Shown here: piece by piece, positions 33,896-42,082 of the stretch
Layout: each line of letters begins with the position of its first letter
Position numbering within the stretch: the first letter of the stretch is position 1
Source: Holophagaceae bacterium
Lineage (GTDB): Bacteria > Acidobacteriota > Holophagae > Holophagales > Holophagaceae
Reading direction: 5' to 3'
NCBI GenBank assembly: GCA_016722505.1
Contig: JADKJH010000001.1
Location: 1,178,001-1,242,000 of the forward strand
Length of the DNA stretch: 64,000 bases
The notes under the pieces: generated by a model
The model's database searches: none
Told to the model about the DNA's origin: nothing
Seen by the model: only the letters and a program-made list of their open reading frames with translations
Program-made: the position numbers and the translations under genes

Positions 33896-36658
33896 TCAGC
33901 GGGTGATGTTCAGGTTGTAGGGTGTGGTGGTGCTGTTGCCTTTGTAGCGTTTCACCGCGACATAGACGGTGGTGGCTGTAGTCCCGTTGGTCCAGCTCAC
34001 GTTTTCCGTGGTGGTCGCGCCGGTCCCGCTAGCCAGCTGTGTGCCGGCCGCGTTGTAGAAGTACAGGTCGTAGTCGTAGGTGGAGCCCGCCGGGCCCGTC
34101 ATCGCGACCGTCAGCTTCTTGCCTGCGCCGACATTCACTGCGTAGTAGTCGTTGTCCGTGGTGGTGCCGATGTAGCCCACGATCTTGGTGGCGTTATCGG
34201 GAGTCGCGTTGGCGGCGGCAATGCTGTTGTTGGCCTCGGCCTCATTGAAAGTCACGCTGGGGGGAGGCGTCACATAGCCCAACGCCAGGTTGTAGGGCGT
34301 CGCGCTGGTGCCGCTGTAGACATACACATTGGCGTAGACGGTCATAGCCGCGGCGCCGGTGTTCGTGTAGCTGAGGTTTTCCGTAGCGGTTCCGCCGGTG
34401 CTGCTGGCGAGGTTTGTGCCAGCGCTGTTCTTCAGGGCGAGATCCCAATCCACGCCGGTGGGTCCGGTCATGTTGATGGTGAGCTTCTGGCCGGGCGAGA
34501 GCGCCAGCGCAAAGAAGTCCGGGTTGCCCGTCGCCGAGTGGGTGCCCTTGATGGCGATGAAGGTCGAGGCGACGGCATTGGCGGTGGCGATGGTGTTGTT
34601 GGATTCGACCTCGGTGAAGGTCGTGCTAGGCGGCGCGCTGGTCACGGTGAGGGTGGCGTTGCCGGAGGTCGCGCTGCCCACGCTGTTGCTCACCACCGCG
34701 CTGAAGGTGGAGCCGCTGTCGGCGAGGGTGGTGGCAGGCGTCGTGTAGCTCGCGGCGGTGGCGCCGGAGATGGCGGTTCCGTTCTTCCGCCACTGGTAGG
34801 TGAAGGGCGCCGTTCCAGAAGCCCCTACCGTAAAGGTGGCCGTGGCGCCTGCGGTGACCGACTGGCTGGCTGGCTGGGTGGTGATGGTGGGGGCCGTGGC
34901 GGCGTTCACTGTCAGCGTCGCATTGGCGGAGGTGGCGCTGCCGACGCTATTGGTGACGACCACGCTGAAGGTGGCTCCGCTATCGGCGCTCGTGGTGGCG
35001 GGAGTGGTGTAGCTCGCTGCGGTGGCGCCGGTGATGTTCGCGCTGTTCTTGCGCCATTGGTATGTGAATGGCGCGGTTCCGGAAACCGAGACGTTGAAAG
35101 TCGCGGTGGCGCCGGCATTCACCGTGGCATTTGCTGGCTGGCTGGTGATGGTCGGCGCGGTAGCCGTGGAGCCCAGGAAGCTCAGATCCAGGCGGCCGCC
35201 GGTGGTCGTCCTGCCATTGAGGCTTGAAAGGGGTTTGACGTTATCCAAAATGGCCTGCCGCAGGGCATTCCCCCGTTTACCCGTGGCCGCGGCGATCAAA
35301 GCCGCTGCGCCCGTGACATGGGGCGTGGCCATGGAGGTCCCATCCAGGCTTCCGTAGCTGTTGGCGGGAATCGTCGAGGAGATGGAGGATCCCGGCGCAC
35401 CCAGGTGGACGGTGGTGGCCCCGTAGTCCGAGTAGCTGGCGAGGGAGCCCCCGCTGGTGATGGCGGCCACGGCGATGACATTGTTGTACCCCGCCCCGGT
35501 GGTGGTGTCGTAATTGCTTGGGTAGTGCGGAGAGCTGTCGTTGTTGGCGGAATCATTCCCGGCGGCGGCGATGTAGAGGATGTTGGCCTGGGCGCTGCGG
35601 GTGATGGCGTCCAGTTCGGCCTGCCCGAAGGGATCGCCCCCGTAAGAGTTGTTCGTCGCGACGATGTCGAGCCCATGGCGGGTTTTCAGGTCCGTGATGT
35701 AATCCAGGGCCCGGATCATGTCGGCGCCGGTCCCGCCGCCCGCCAGCAGGAATTTGGCGCTGATGATCGAGACCTGCCAGCACACGCCCACGCTGCCGAT
35801 GCCGTTGTTGCCCGTGGCTCCGATGGTTCCCGAGACGTGGGTGCCGTGCTTGTCGGTGCTGGTGGTGCCGCTCGCGGGGCCATCGTAGACCGAGTTGTCG
35901 TTGTTGCCGAAGTCCCAGCCATGGATGTCATCGATGAAGCCGTTGCTGTCGTTGTCGATGCCGTCGCCCGCGATCTCGAATGGATTGGTCCAGAAGTTGT
36001 CGATCAGGTCCGGGTGGTTCCATTGGGCGCCTTCGTCGATGACTGCCACGTAGACGTTCCGGGAACCGATGAACCCGGCGTTCCAGGCTGCCAGGGCGTT
36101 GAGGCCATAGGCATTGGACGGGCTCGTGGCGGGGCCGTAAAGGCCCCATAGGTTCCCCGCGGCATATCGGGGATCGTTAGGGGTCGCCAAGCTGTGGTAA
36201 ATCCAATTCGGTTGCGCGAATTCCACATCAGGGTGCATTTTCAACACTCGGATGGCCTCGTCGGAAGTGATTCCATCAGGAAGGCTCACACGTTCAAGGT
36301 CGCCCCGCACATTTGCGAGGGGCACACCCGAGGCCATGGAAGCCAACCTAGCGTCCGCCAAGCGGATGGCCTCCACCGAGCGGCCCTTGATGGGGAGCAT
36401 GGCCTCCAATTTGTTTTGCGCAGTGGCGCCGATCCGGAATTGGACCAGCAGTTCTCCGGGCACGCATCGAGGCTTCCTCGCCAGAGGCAGGCCATCTGGA
36501 CCCGCCCCCGATCGGTCGTCATTGCCATCTAGGCTCTCGTTCGTGCGCATCGCGAGAGCGTTCCCTGCTTTGTGGTCCCGGGTGTCGCCAGCGGCCAGTG
36601 GGCCCACCGCCAATACGGCGGCGAGGAGGGAAAGGGCATAGGGGCTTCTGGTTGCCAT
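33896..36658 (-). CDS. Secreted subtilisin-like (S8) protease with Ig-like and PPC domains
   Basis: The ATG at 36658 follows AAGGAG; the in-frame extension to 36856 is rejected. The 920-residue product has a signal peptide (about 1-24), a propeptide (to about 160) and a subtilase domain with triad Asp208 (VIDEG), His271 (DKHGTHVSGT), Ser442 (GTSMATPH) and oxyanion Asn368 (AAGND). Two Ig-like domains and two PPC domains follow, ending TPYNLNITR. It is an extracellular endoprotease. The tail matches that of the propeller protein almost domain for domain. Confidence 0.92.
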   Translation of the reverse strand: MATRSPYALSLLAAVLAVGPLAAGDTRDHKAGNALAMRTNESLDGNDDRSGAGPDGLPLARKPRCVPGELLVQFRIGATAQNKLEAMLPIKGRSVEAIRLADARLASMASGVPLANVRGDLERVSLPDGITSDEAIRVLKMHPDVEFAQPNWIYHSLATPNDPRYAAGNLWGLYGPATSPSNAYGLNALAAWNAGFIGSRNVYVAVIDEGAQWNHPDLIDNFWTNPFEIAGDGIDNDSNGFIDDIHGWDFGNNDNSVYDGPASGTTSTDKHGTHVSGTIGATGNNGIGSVGVCWQVSIISAKFLLAGGGTGADMIRALDYITDLKTRHGLDIVATNNSYGGDPFGQAELDAITRSAQANILYIAAAGNDSANNDSSPHYPSNYDTTTGAGYNNVIAVAAITSGGSLASYSDYGATTVHLGAPGSSISSTIPANSYGSLDGTSMATPHVTGAAALIAAATGKRGNALRQAILDNVKPLSSLNGRTTTGGRLDLSFLGSTATAPTITSQPANATVNAGATATFNVSVSGTAPFTYQWRKNSANITGATAASYTTPATTSADSGATFSVVVTNSVGSATSANATLTVNAATAPTITTQPASQSVTAGATATFTVGASGTAPFTYQWRKNGTAISGATAASYTTPATTLADSGSTFSAVVSNSVGSATSGNATLTVTSAPPSTTFTEVESNNTIATANAVASTFIAIKGTHSATGNPDFFALALSPGQKLTINMTGPTGVDWDLALKNSAGTNLASSTGGTATENLSYTNTGAAAMTVYANVYVYSGTSATPYNLALGYVTPPPSVTFNEAEANNSIAAANATPDNATKIVGYIGTTTDNDYYAVNVGAGKKLTVAMTGPAGSTYDYDLYFYNAAGTQLASGTGATTTENVSWTNGTTATTVYVAVKRYKGNSTTTPYNLNITR

Positions 36659-36873
36659 GGGCAACTCCTTGTAGGAAAGAATCACGTTGTGGAAAGGATC
36701 GGGGTTTGAGGTCCACCATCCCGCCCGGGCTCTTCCAGCCCTAATGAAAAGTTGTGAAATCTTCTCGGCAAGCCTGGCCATGCGGGTGCGCGCCACCCAC
36801 GCCATCCCAACGCCTAGGCTATTTTTGAACAAAGTCTTAGACTGGCTTCGTATCACACACGGCGGGAAACAGC

Positions 36874-38220
36874 ATGGCTATGGGGAAAATCCTGGTCGTC
36901 GAGAGTGGGCAGAATGACTTGCACACGCGGTTGGTCCGTGCGGAAGGATTCGAAGCCGTCCAGGTGGAATCCTTGGTAGCGGCAGAACAGGCCTTTGCCT
37001 TGGACCGCCCGGATGTGGTCTTGCTGGACCGGAATCTCGAGGAGGGTGGAGCTATGGAGTTCATCCACCGCCTCAGGGGCTTGGACGCTGAAGTGCCCAT
37101 TCTTCTCCTGCTGGATCCAGAATTCATTCATCACGCAGCCGAGGCGGTCCGCTCCGGCGCTGAGCAATTCCTGAGCAAGCCTGTGGACCCCGCGGCCCTG
37201 GCTGTGGTGCTCAGCCGCATTTTCGAGCGTGTGCAGCAACGAAAACGGAATCTCGCCGAGGAGAGCCGGAAAATCCGCTTCGCCGTAAGCCCGTTTTTCG
37301 GCACCAGCGCCGCAGTGCAACGGTTCGAGGAGCAAGTCGCCCGCGTGATCATGCTTGACCGCCCGGTGCTTATCCAAGGTGAGACCGGTGTGGGAAAGAG
37401 CGCGTTGGCCCGTTGGATACACAATCACGGTCCGCGGAAAGGCAACGCCTTCGTGGAACTGAACTGTGCCGGGTTGGGCAAGGAAATGCTGGAAAGCGAT
37501 TTGTTCGGGCATGAAAAGGGTGCCTTCACCGGCGCAGTGACGGCCAAACCGGGACTCCTGGAAATAGCGCATCGCGGCACCATTTTCATGGATGAAATCG
37601 GGGACATGGATCTGGCGGTGCAGCCGAAAATCCTCAAGGCTATTGAGGAGCGGCAGTACCGGCACATGGGCGGCACCGAAGATCGCACCGTAGACGCCCG
37701 CCTGATCGCGGCCTCCCACAAAAACCTGCAGCAACTCGTAGCCGAAGGGCGTTTCCGTAGTGATTTGTATTACCGGATTGGCGGTCTGCCGATCCTGGTC
37801 CCGCCGTTGAGGGAACGCAAAGAGGACATCGTGCCTTTGGCGAACTACTTTCTCTCTCGATTCGCCTCGGAATGGCGATGCGGGTCCCTGGAGTTGTCGC
37901 ATACCACTGCCAAGACACTAGAAAAACACGATTGGCCGGGCAATATCCGCGAGCTCAAGAACGCCCTGGAAAGGGCCATCATCTACCGCCAGGGCCACAT
38001 CCTTCAGCCTGCGGATTTCCAGCTGGGCACCCCTGGGCCCCGTGCCGAATCAGAAGTGGATGTTTCCCTGACCCTGGCGGAGGTGGAAGCGCAACACATC
38101 CATCGGGTGCTCGATGCGTGCGGTGGCCGCGTGGATGAAGCCGCTCGGAGGTTGGACATCTCCCGCAGTTCTCTCTATCAACGAATGCAAAAGCTAGGGC
38201 CGAGGCTCAAACAGGCCTGA
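36874..38220 (+). CDS. NtrC-family sigma-54 activator with degenerate receiver domain
   Basis: A 448-residue protein: receiver (1-120) with Asp52 and Lys102 but a divergent acidic pocket (VVESGQND instead of VDD), an AAA+ domain (about 140-375) with Walker A GETGVGKS (169-176), the sigma-54 contact GAFTGA (216-221) and Walker B MDEIGD, and a Fis-type helix-turn-helix (AARRLDISRSSLYQRMQKLG) at the end. It would activate sigma-54 promoters, and a strong one lies 112 bp downstream. No cognate histidine kinase is adjacent. Confidence 0.93.
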   Translation: MAMGKILVVESGQNDLHTRLVRAEGFEAVQVESLVAAEQAFALDRPDVVLLDRNLEEGGAMEFIHRLRGLDAEVPILLLLDPEFIHHAAEAVRSGAEQFLSKPVDPAALAVVLSRIFERVQQRKRNLAEESRKIRFAVSPFFGTSAAVQRFEEQVARVIMLDRPVLIQGETGVGKSALARWIHNHGPRKGNAFVELNCAGLGKEMLESDLFGHEKGAFTGAVTAKPGLLEIAHRGTIFMDEIGDMDLAVQPKILKAIEERQYRHMGGTEDRTVDARLIAASHKNLQQLVAEGRFRSDLYYRIGGLPILVPPLRERKEDIVPLANYFLSRFASEWRCGSLELSHTTAKTLEKHDWPGNIRELKNALERAIIYRQGHILQPADFQLGTPGPRAESEVDVSLTLAEVEAQHIHRVLDACGGRVDEAARRLDISRSSLYQRMQKLGPRLKQA

Positions 38221-38331
38221 GTTGTCCAATTTATAGAATCTGGAATCCATTTTTTGGTATTCAACGATATTGGTTTTGGCTTTTATTTTTTAACAATAGA
38301 TTAATCAATTAATTAGATGTTGGCTATCAAT

Positions 38332-38347
38332 TGGCACGGTGGCTGCA
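38332..38347 (+). promoter_or_regulatory. Sigma-54 promoter (-24/-12)
   Basis: TGGCACG-GTGG-CTGCA fits the consensus TGGCACG-N4-TTGCA at all but one position. The GG and GC elements are 12 bases apart, as required. It lies about 100 bp upstream of the small exported protein and follows an AT-rich stretch (38221-38330) that could hold activator sites. The adjacent NtrC-type protein is a natural candidate activator. Confidence 0.75.
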
Positions 38348-38444
38348 TTGGTAGTTAGGCCCTGAGTTTCGGCCCTCCCGATTCCACTCCAACCACCTGC
38401 CCTGACCGGGGCATTTCAACCTCATTGCCATGAGGAGGACTGCC

Positions 38445-38810
38445 ATGCGTCTGCGCTCTCTTCTACCCATCATTCTGGCCTGCCTTCCTTTGACCGCAGG
38501 CGCATCTGCTTCTGCAACAGCTTCGGTATCCATCCGCATCGCCTCTAAGGAATGGCTGGCGGCGAATGATTCCCGTCTCTTGGCTTCGCAGCGAACCCTC
38601 ACGGCGATTTCCAAAGGATTGGTTCAGGAAAACGGTTCGACCTTCCTTCTGGCGGATTTCAAGGGGAACACTTTCAAATTTGAAGTTCCCCAAGGAACAC
38701 AGGCTCCCGCAGGTTCTGTTCAAATCAATTACGTGCCCTTGCAGGATCAAGGCCATCAACGGCTAGTGGCCATGAGTCTCAACGACCGTGATCTCAATCG
38801 GCTTCGCTGA
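38445..38810 (+). CDS. Small exported protein of unknown function under a sigma-54 promoter
   Basis: The ATG at 38445 follows GAGGAGG. The 121-residue product starts with a basic N-terminus and a hydrophobic core (RLRSLLPIILACLPLTAGASA), a likely signal peptide of about 24 residues. The mature part has no Cys and no family I recognise. It ends 20 nt before the helicase gene. Confidence 0.75.
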   Translation: MRLRSLLPIILACLPLTAGASASATASVSIRIASKEWLAANDSRLLASQRTLTAISKGLVQENGSTFLLADFKGNTFKFEVPQGTQAPAGSVQINYVPLQDQGHQRLVAMSLNDRDLNRLR

Positions 38811-38830
38811 AAGGCTGCTTAACTGGAACC

Positions 38831-40459
38831 ATGGCTCACCCCATGGATCAATACTTCGCGCCATCGCGTGGCCGACTCTACGCCTGCTTTCCTGGGGCGG
38901 AGGAGCGGCCTGGGCAGGCGCGGATGGCGGAATTGGTATGGGATGCCATCGAAGAGGGCGCAGCCAGCAAGAAGGCTTGGCGCGACGCAGGCTCGGATCC
39001 TGACGCGAAACCGAACGCGGTGCTGCAAGCCATCGAGGCCGGGACCGGCACCGGCAAATCCCTGGGGTATCTGATCCCCGCCTTGGCCGCCGACCAACGT
39101 CCAGTGCTGGTGGCCACGCGCACCAAGCAATTGCAGCGGCAATTACTTGAAGAAGACGTGCCGCGGGCCAGCGGCATCCTGGGCCGCCCGATCAAAGCGG
39201 TCGTCGCCAAAGGCCGCAGCAACTACCTTTGCAAAGCAGCGTGGGAGCAGCTGGAAGCGCATCCGCCTTCGGAGATGACCGTTGCGGATCATGGACTCTG
39301 GATGGCGCTGGGGCGCTGGGCCCAGGAGACCGAGATCGGCGATCGCGAGGAACTAGGCCGCTTTGGAGAAGGCGAATCGGAACTGTGGGACAAGCTGAAC
39401 GCCCGCTCTGAGCGCTGCACCGGAAAACAATGTCCCCATTTCGAAGACTGCCATCTCACCACGCTGCGGCAGGAAGTCGCCACCGCCGACATCGTGATCG
39501 TCAATCACGCCCTGTTGCTGGCGGATCGTGTGCTTCGGGAATCGGCCTTCGGCCAGGTGTTGCCGGACGCGCCTGTGCTGATTCTGGATGAAGCCCACGA
39601 AATCGAGGAACAGCTCACGGAAAGCTGTGCTGAACAGTGGTCCAACCGCGCCATGACCATGCTCTTCCGCGATCTCGCGGATGAAGCCGCGAAGGAATCC
39701 GAAGGCGTGGCGCTGGAGACTCTGCTGCAGCCCTGGGAAGACGCGTGGCAACAGGTGCTTTCCTGGCTTCCTCTGGGGAATGGCACCTTTGGCTTCGACG
39801 ACCCGCGGCTTCCCTTGAAGGAGCTTGCAGATGCCGTGGTGGCTTGGATTTCAGCAGGCCAGGCCGCCTGGAAGGAAACCCGCCGACTGGCCTCGCGTTC
39901 GCCTGATGCGAATCCAGATGCGCTGAATTGGCGCAAACACTCCGAGCGTGTCGGCTTGGCTTTCCGGCGCATGGAACAGATCTTCGCGCAACCCGAGGGC
40001 TGGGTTTCCACACTCAGCCGCGAAGGCCCCCACAGTTTTGTCTTCAAGGCCAATCCTGTGGATGTCCGGCCCTTCTTTCATCAACATCTGAGGTGTGGCT
40101 TCGACACAGTGTTGATGACCTCGGCCACCCTGCGGGACGGCCGCGGGTTCAACGGACTGAAGCTGCGCCTGGGACTCACCAACAATGAGGGTGAGCGCGC
40201 TGAGTTGGTGGAAAGCCCATTCAATTTTGAGACCCAGGGCCTGCTCTTTGTTCCACCCGACCTGCCCGAACGGCGCGCCGCCCGGGATGGCGTAGGGGAA
40301 CCCGCCTGGGTGGAGGCCAGCCTTTCCGCCATGGAGCGGTTGCTGCGCGCGTCGCGGGGGACGAGCACTGGTCCTTTTCACCAGCCGCCGCATGTTGGCG
40401 GCCTTCAAGCCCAGGCTGGCCGCGGCCCTGCCGGACATCACCTTCTTCACCCAAGGTGA
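38831..40459 (+). CDS. dinG: DinG/XPD-like ATP-dependent helicase, N-terminal part of frameshifted gene
   Basis: The real sequence covers about residues 1-510. It has Walker A EAGTGTGKS (70-77), four iron-sulfur-type cysteines (YLC near 135, then CTGKQCPHFEDC near 195-206), the DEAH box ILDEAHE near 256 and MTSATL near 430. This is the DinG/XPD superfamily 2 helicase layout. After about residue 510 the frame runs into unrelated sequence: at about 40355-40359 a run of five G appears where four would keep the reading (RASRGRALVLFTSRR). The rest of the gene is in the next entry. Confidence 0.85.
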   Translation: MAHPMDQYFAPSRGRLYACFPGAEERPGQARMAELVWDAIEEGAASKKAWRDAGSDPDAKPNAVLQAIEAGTGTGKSLGYLIPALAADQRPVLVATRTKQLQRQLLEEDVPRASGILGRPIKAVVAKGRSNYLCKAAWEQLEAHPPSEMTVADHGLWMALGRWAQETEIGDREELGRFGEGESELWDKLNARSERCTGKQCPHFEDCHLTTLRQEVATADIVIVNHALLLADRVLRESAFGQVLPDAPVLILDEAHEIEEQLTESCAEQWSNRAMTMLFRDLADEAAKESEGVALETLLQPWEDAWQQVLSWLPLGNGTFGFDDPRLPLKELADAVVAWISAGQAAWKETRRLASRSPDANPDALNWRKHSERVGLAFRRMEQIFAQPEGWVSTLSREGPHSFVFKANPVDVRPFFHQHLRCGFDTVLMTSATLRDGRGFNGLKLRLGLTNNEGERAELVESPFNFETQGLLFVPPDLPERRAARDGVGEPAWVEASLSAMERLLRASRGTSTGPFHQPPHVGGLQAQAGRGPAGHHLLHPR

Positions 40460-40898
40460 CGGGCTCTCCCGCAGCCTGCTCATGGAGCGCTTCCAGAAAA
40501 CCCCCAATGCGGCGCTTCTGGGCTTGGCGAGTTTCTGGCAGGGCGTGGACATGCCCGGTGAAGCGCTCAGCCTCGTCATCGTCACGAGCCTGCCCTTCGC
40601 GCCCCCGGATGATCCCGTGCTGCAGGCGCGCATCCGCGAGGCCGATGCCAAAGCCCAGGGCCTGGGCTTCATCGGCATCCAGGTGCCCTCCATGACCCTG
40701 AAACTGAAACAGGGCATCGGCCGGCTGATCCGCACCAAACAGGACCGCGGCGTGGTCTGCATCCTGGACCCGCGGCTCATGCTGCCCCATGAGGATCGCT
40801 ATGGCAAGCGCTACGCCGCCCAGGTAAGAGCGGCGCTTCCTCCTTTTCCAATCACCCGCGATTGGCACGAAGTCGAGACCTTTCTCGCTGCCCTCTGA
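40392..40898 (+). CDS. dinG: DinG-like helicase, C-terminal part of frameshifted gene
   Basis: This frame carries the second RecA-like domain: LAAFKPRLAAAL, FWQGVDMPGEALSLVIV, then GRLIRTKQDRGVVCILDPR (motif VI with its arginines). The ORF extends upstream in frame to the frameshift near 40359, so the ATG at 40392 is only the first methionine. Joined to the preceding entry the helicase would be about 689 residues. The last 186 bp recur downstream at 40981-41166. Confidence 0.82.
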   Translation: MLAAFKPRLAAALPDITFFTQGDGLSRSLLMERFQKTPNAALLGLASFWQGVDMPGEALSLVIVTSLPFAPPDDPVLQARIREADAKAQGLGFIGIQVPSMTLKLKQGIGRLIRTKQDRGVVCILDPRLMLPHEDRYGKRYAAQVRAALPPFPITRDWHEVETFLAAL

Positions 40899-40911
40899 CT
40901 ACCCCCATATC

Positions 40912-40932
40912 GCACAGTCCACTGGACTGTGC
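40912..40932. repeat. 21-bp palindrome after the helicase gene
   Basis: GCACAGTCCA (40912-40921) and TGGACTGTGC (40923-40932) form a perfect 10-bp dyad around a single C. It is followed by a GC-rich CGCTGCGCCTTCGGCTTGCG segment that can also fold. It separates the helicase end from the duplicated helicase tail and may be a terminator or REP-like element. Confidence 0.55.
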
Positions 40933-40980
40933 TCCCGCTCCCGCTGCGCCTTCGGCTTGCGATCGCGGACGGGGCCCCGT

Positions 40981-41166
40981 GGCATCGGCCGGCTGATCCG
41001 CACCAAACAGGACCGCGGTGTAGTCTGCATTCTGGATCCGCGCCTAATGCTCCCTCACGAGGATCGCTGCGGAAAACGCTATGCGGCCCAGGTCCGCGCT
41101 GCTTCGCCGCCCTTTCCCATCACCCGCGACTGGCCCGAGGTCGAGGCTTTTCTCCACGCTCTCTGA
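40981..41166 (+). pseudogene. Duplicated C-terminal fragment of the DinG-like helicase
   Basis: This 186-bp segment encodes GIGRLIRTKQDRGVVCILDP and on to a stop, nearly identical in protein to the helicase C-terminus (40712-40898), with only a few replacements (Y to C, L to S, H to P, T to E-type changes). Most nucleotide differences are at third positions. It lacks the rest of the helicase and any good start. It looks like the surviving tail of a second gene copy or of an old local duplication. Confidence 0.75.
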
Positions 41167-41198
41167 ACCTTGTACCCAGGGAACGTATACTTATCAGG

Positions 41199-42050
41199 AT
41201 GAAGACAAAGTTGATGTGCCTGATGCTCCCGGCCTTTCTCACGGCTGGTGCGGCGGATATGGCCAAACCTAGGGCCCGACGGCGCGCTTCCGCCCCTCCA
41301 CAGTCCTACATCTACACCTACACGGACAAGAACGGGCACCTGATCATCAACAATCTGCCTCCTGGCGCAGTGGAGGGCCGTGGACTCACCTTGAAGCATG
41401 TAGGTGTTGCCCACATTCAACTTGCCATCACCAAAATCGAGATGGGGCGCGTGCTGCGCAGCCCTGAATTGCTGGCAATGGTGGATGAGATCGCCGCCAT
41501 CAATGGCGTGGATCCCTGGCTGGCCCGGGCCATCATCCAGGCTGAAAGCGCTTTTTACGATAGGGCCCGCAGCCGCGCAGGAGCGCTCGGGCTGATGCAG
41601 CTCATGCCCGCCACGGCGCTCCGTTTCGGCGTCACCAATCCCTTCGACCCACGCCAGAACATCATCGGCGGCACAAAATACTTGAAGTGGCTCATGGATT
41701 ATTTCCGGGGCGACGGCACCAAGGTCATTGCTGCCTACAATTCCGGCGAGAAAAACGTGGATCGCTATAACGGCATTCCTCCATTTCATGAAACGAGGGC
41801 TTACGTGCCCAAGGTAATGGATCTCTGGCAACGCCGTCTGGTGCAGGCCGATCCCAAGGCTGCCGGGGCCATGGCTTTGTTGAACAAGGGTCGTGGCGGT
41901 TTCGAGGTGGATGAAAAAATCGTCCCCACCATTGAGCAAGTGGCTACCACCAAGAAGAGTCCTATTTATCAGTGGACCGATCCATCGGGCCGCATCCAGA
42001 TCAGCGACTCCAAACCTCCCGAAGGCGCCCTTGGGGTGAAGGTGTTCTAG
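41199..42050 (+). CDS. Lytic transglycosylase (SLT domain) with DUF4124-like segments
   Basis: The ATG at 41199 begins a hydrophobic signal peptide (MKTKLMCLMLPAFLTAGAA). The 283-residue product has a DUF4124-like stretch (YIYTYTDKNGHLIINNLPPG), an SLT domain (about 95-215) with catalytic Glu in IIQAESAFYDRARS, the GALGLMQLMPATA motif, and NIIGGTKYLKWL and AAYNSGEKNV. A second DUF4124-like stretch (YQWTDPSGRIQISDSKPP) closes the protein. It cleaves peptidoglycan in the envelope. Confidence 0.9.
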   Translation: MKTKLMCLMLPAFLTAGAADMAKPRARRRASAPPQSYIYTYTDKNGHLIINNLPPGAVEGRGLTLKHVGVAHIQLAITKIEMGRVLRSPELLAMVDEIAAINGVDPWLARAIIQAESAFYDRARSRAGALGLMQLMPATALRFGVTNPFDPRQNIIGGTKYLKWLMDYFRGDGTKVIAAYNSGEKNVDRYNGIPPFHETRAYVPKVMDLWQRRLVQADPKAAGAMALLNKGRGGFEVDEKIVPTIEQVATTKKSPIYQWTDPSGRIQISDSKPPEGALGVKVF

Positions 42051-42082
42051 GAACACGGATATCAGCCTAGAGTGGTTCAACC

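Noticed and set aside
40929..41198. Upstream extension of the transglycosylase reading frame
   Set aside because: It runs through the palindrome and the duplicated helicase tail in another frame; the signal peptide begins at 41199.
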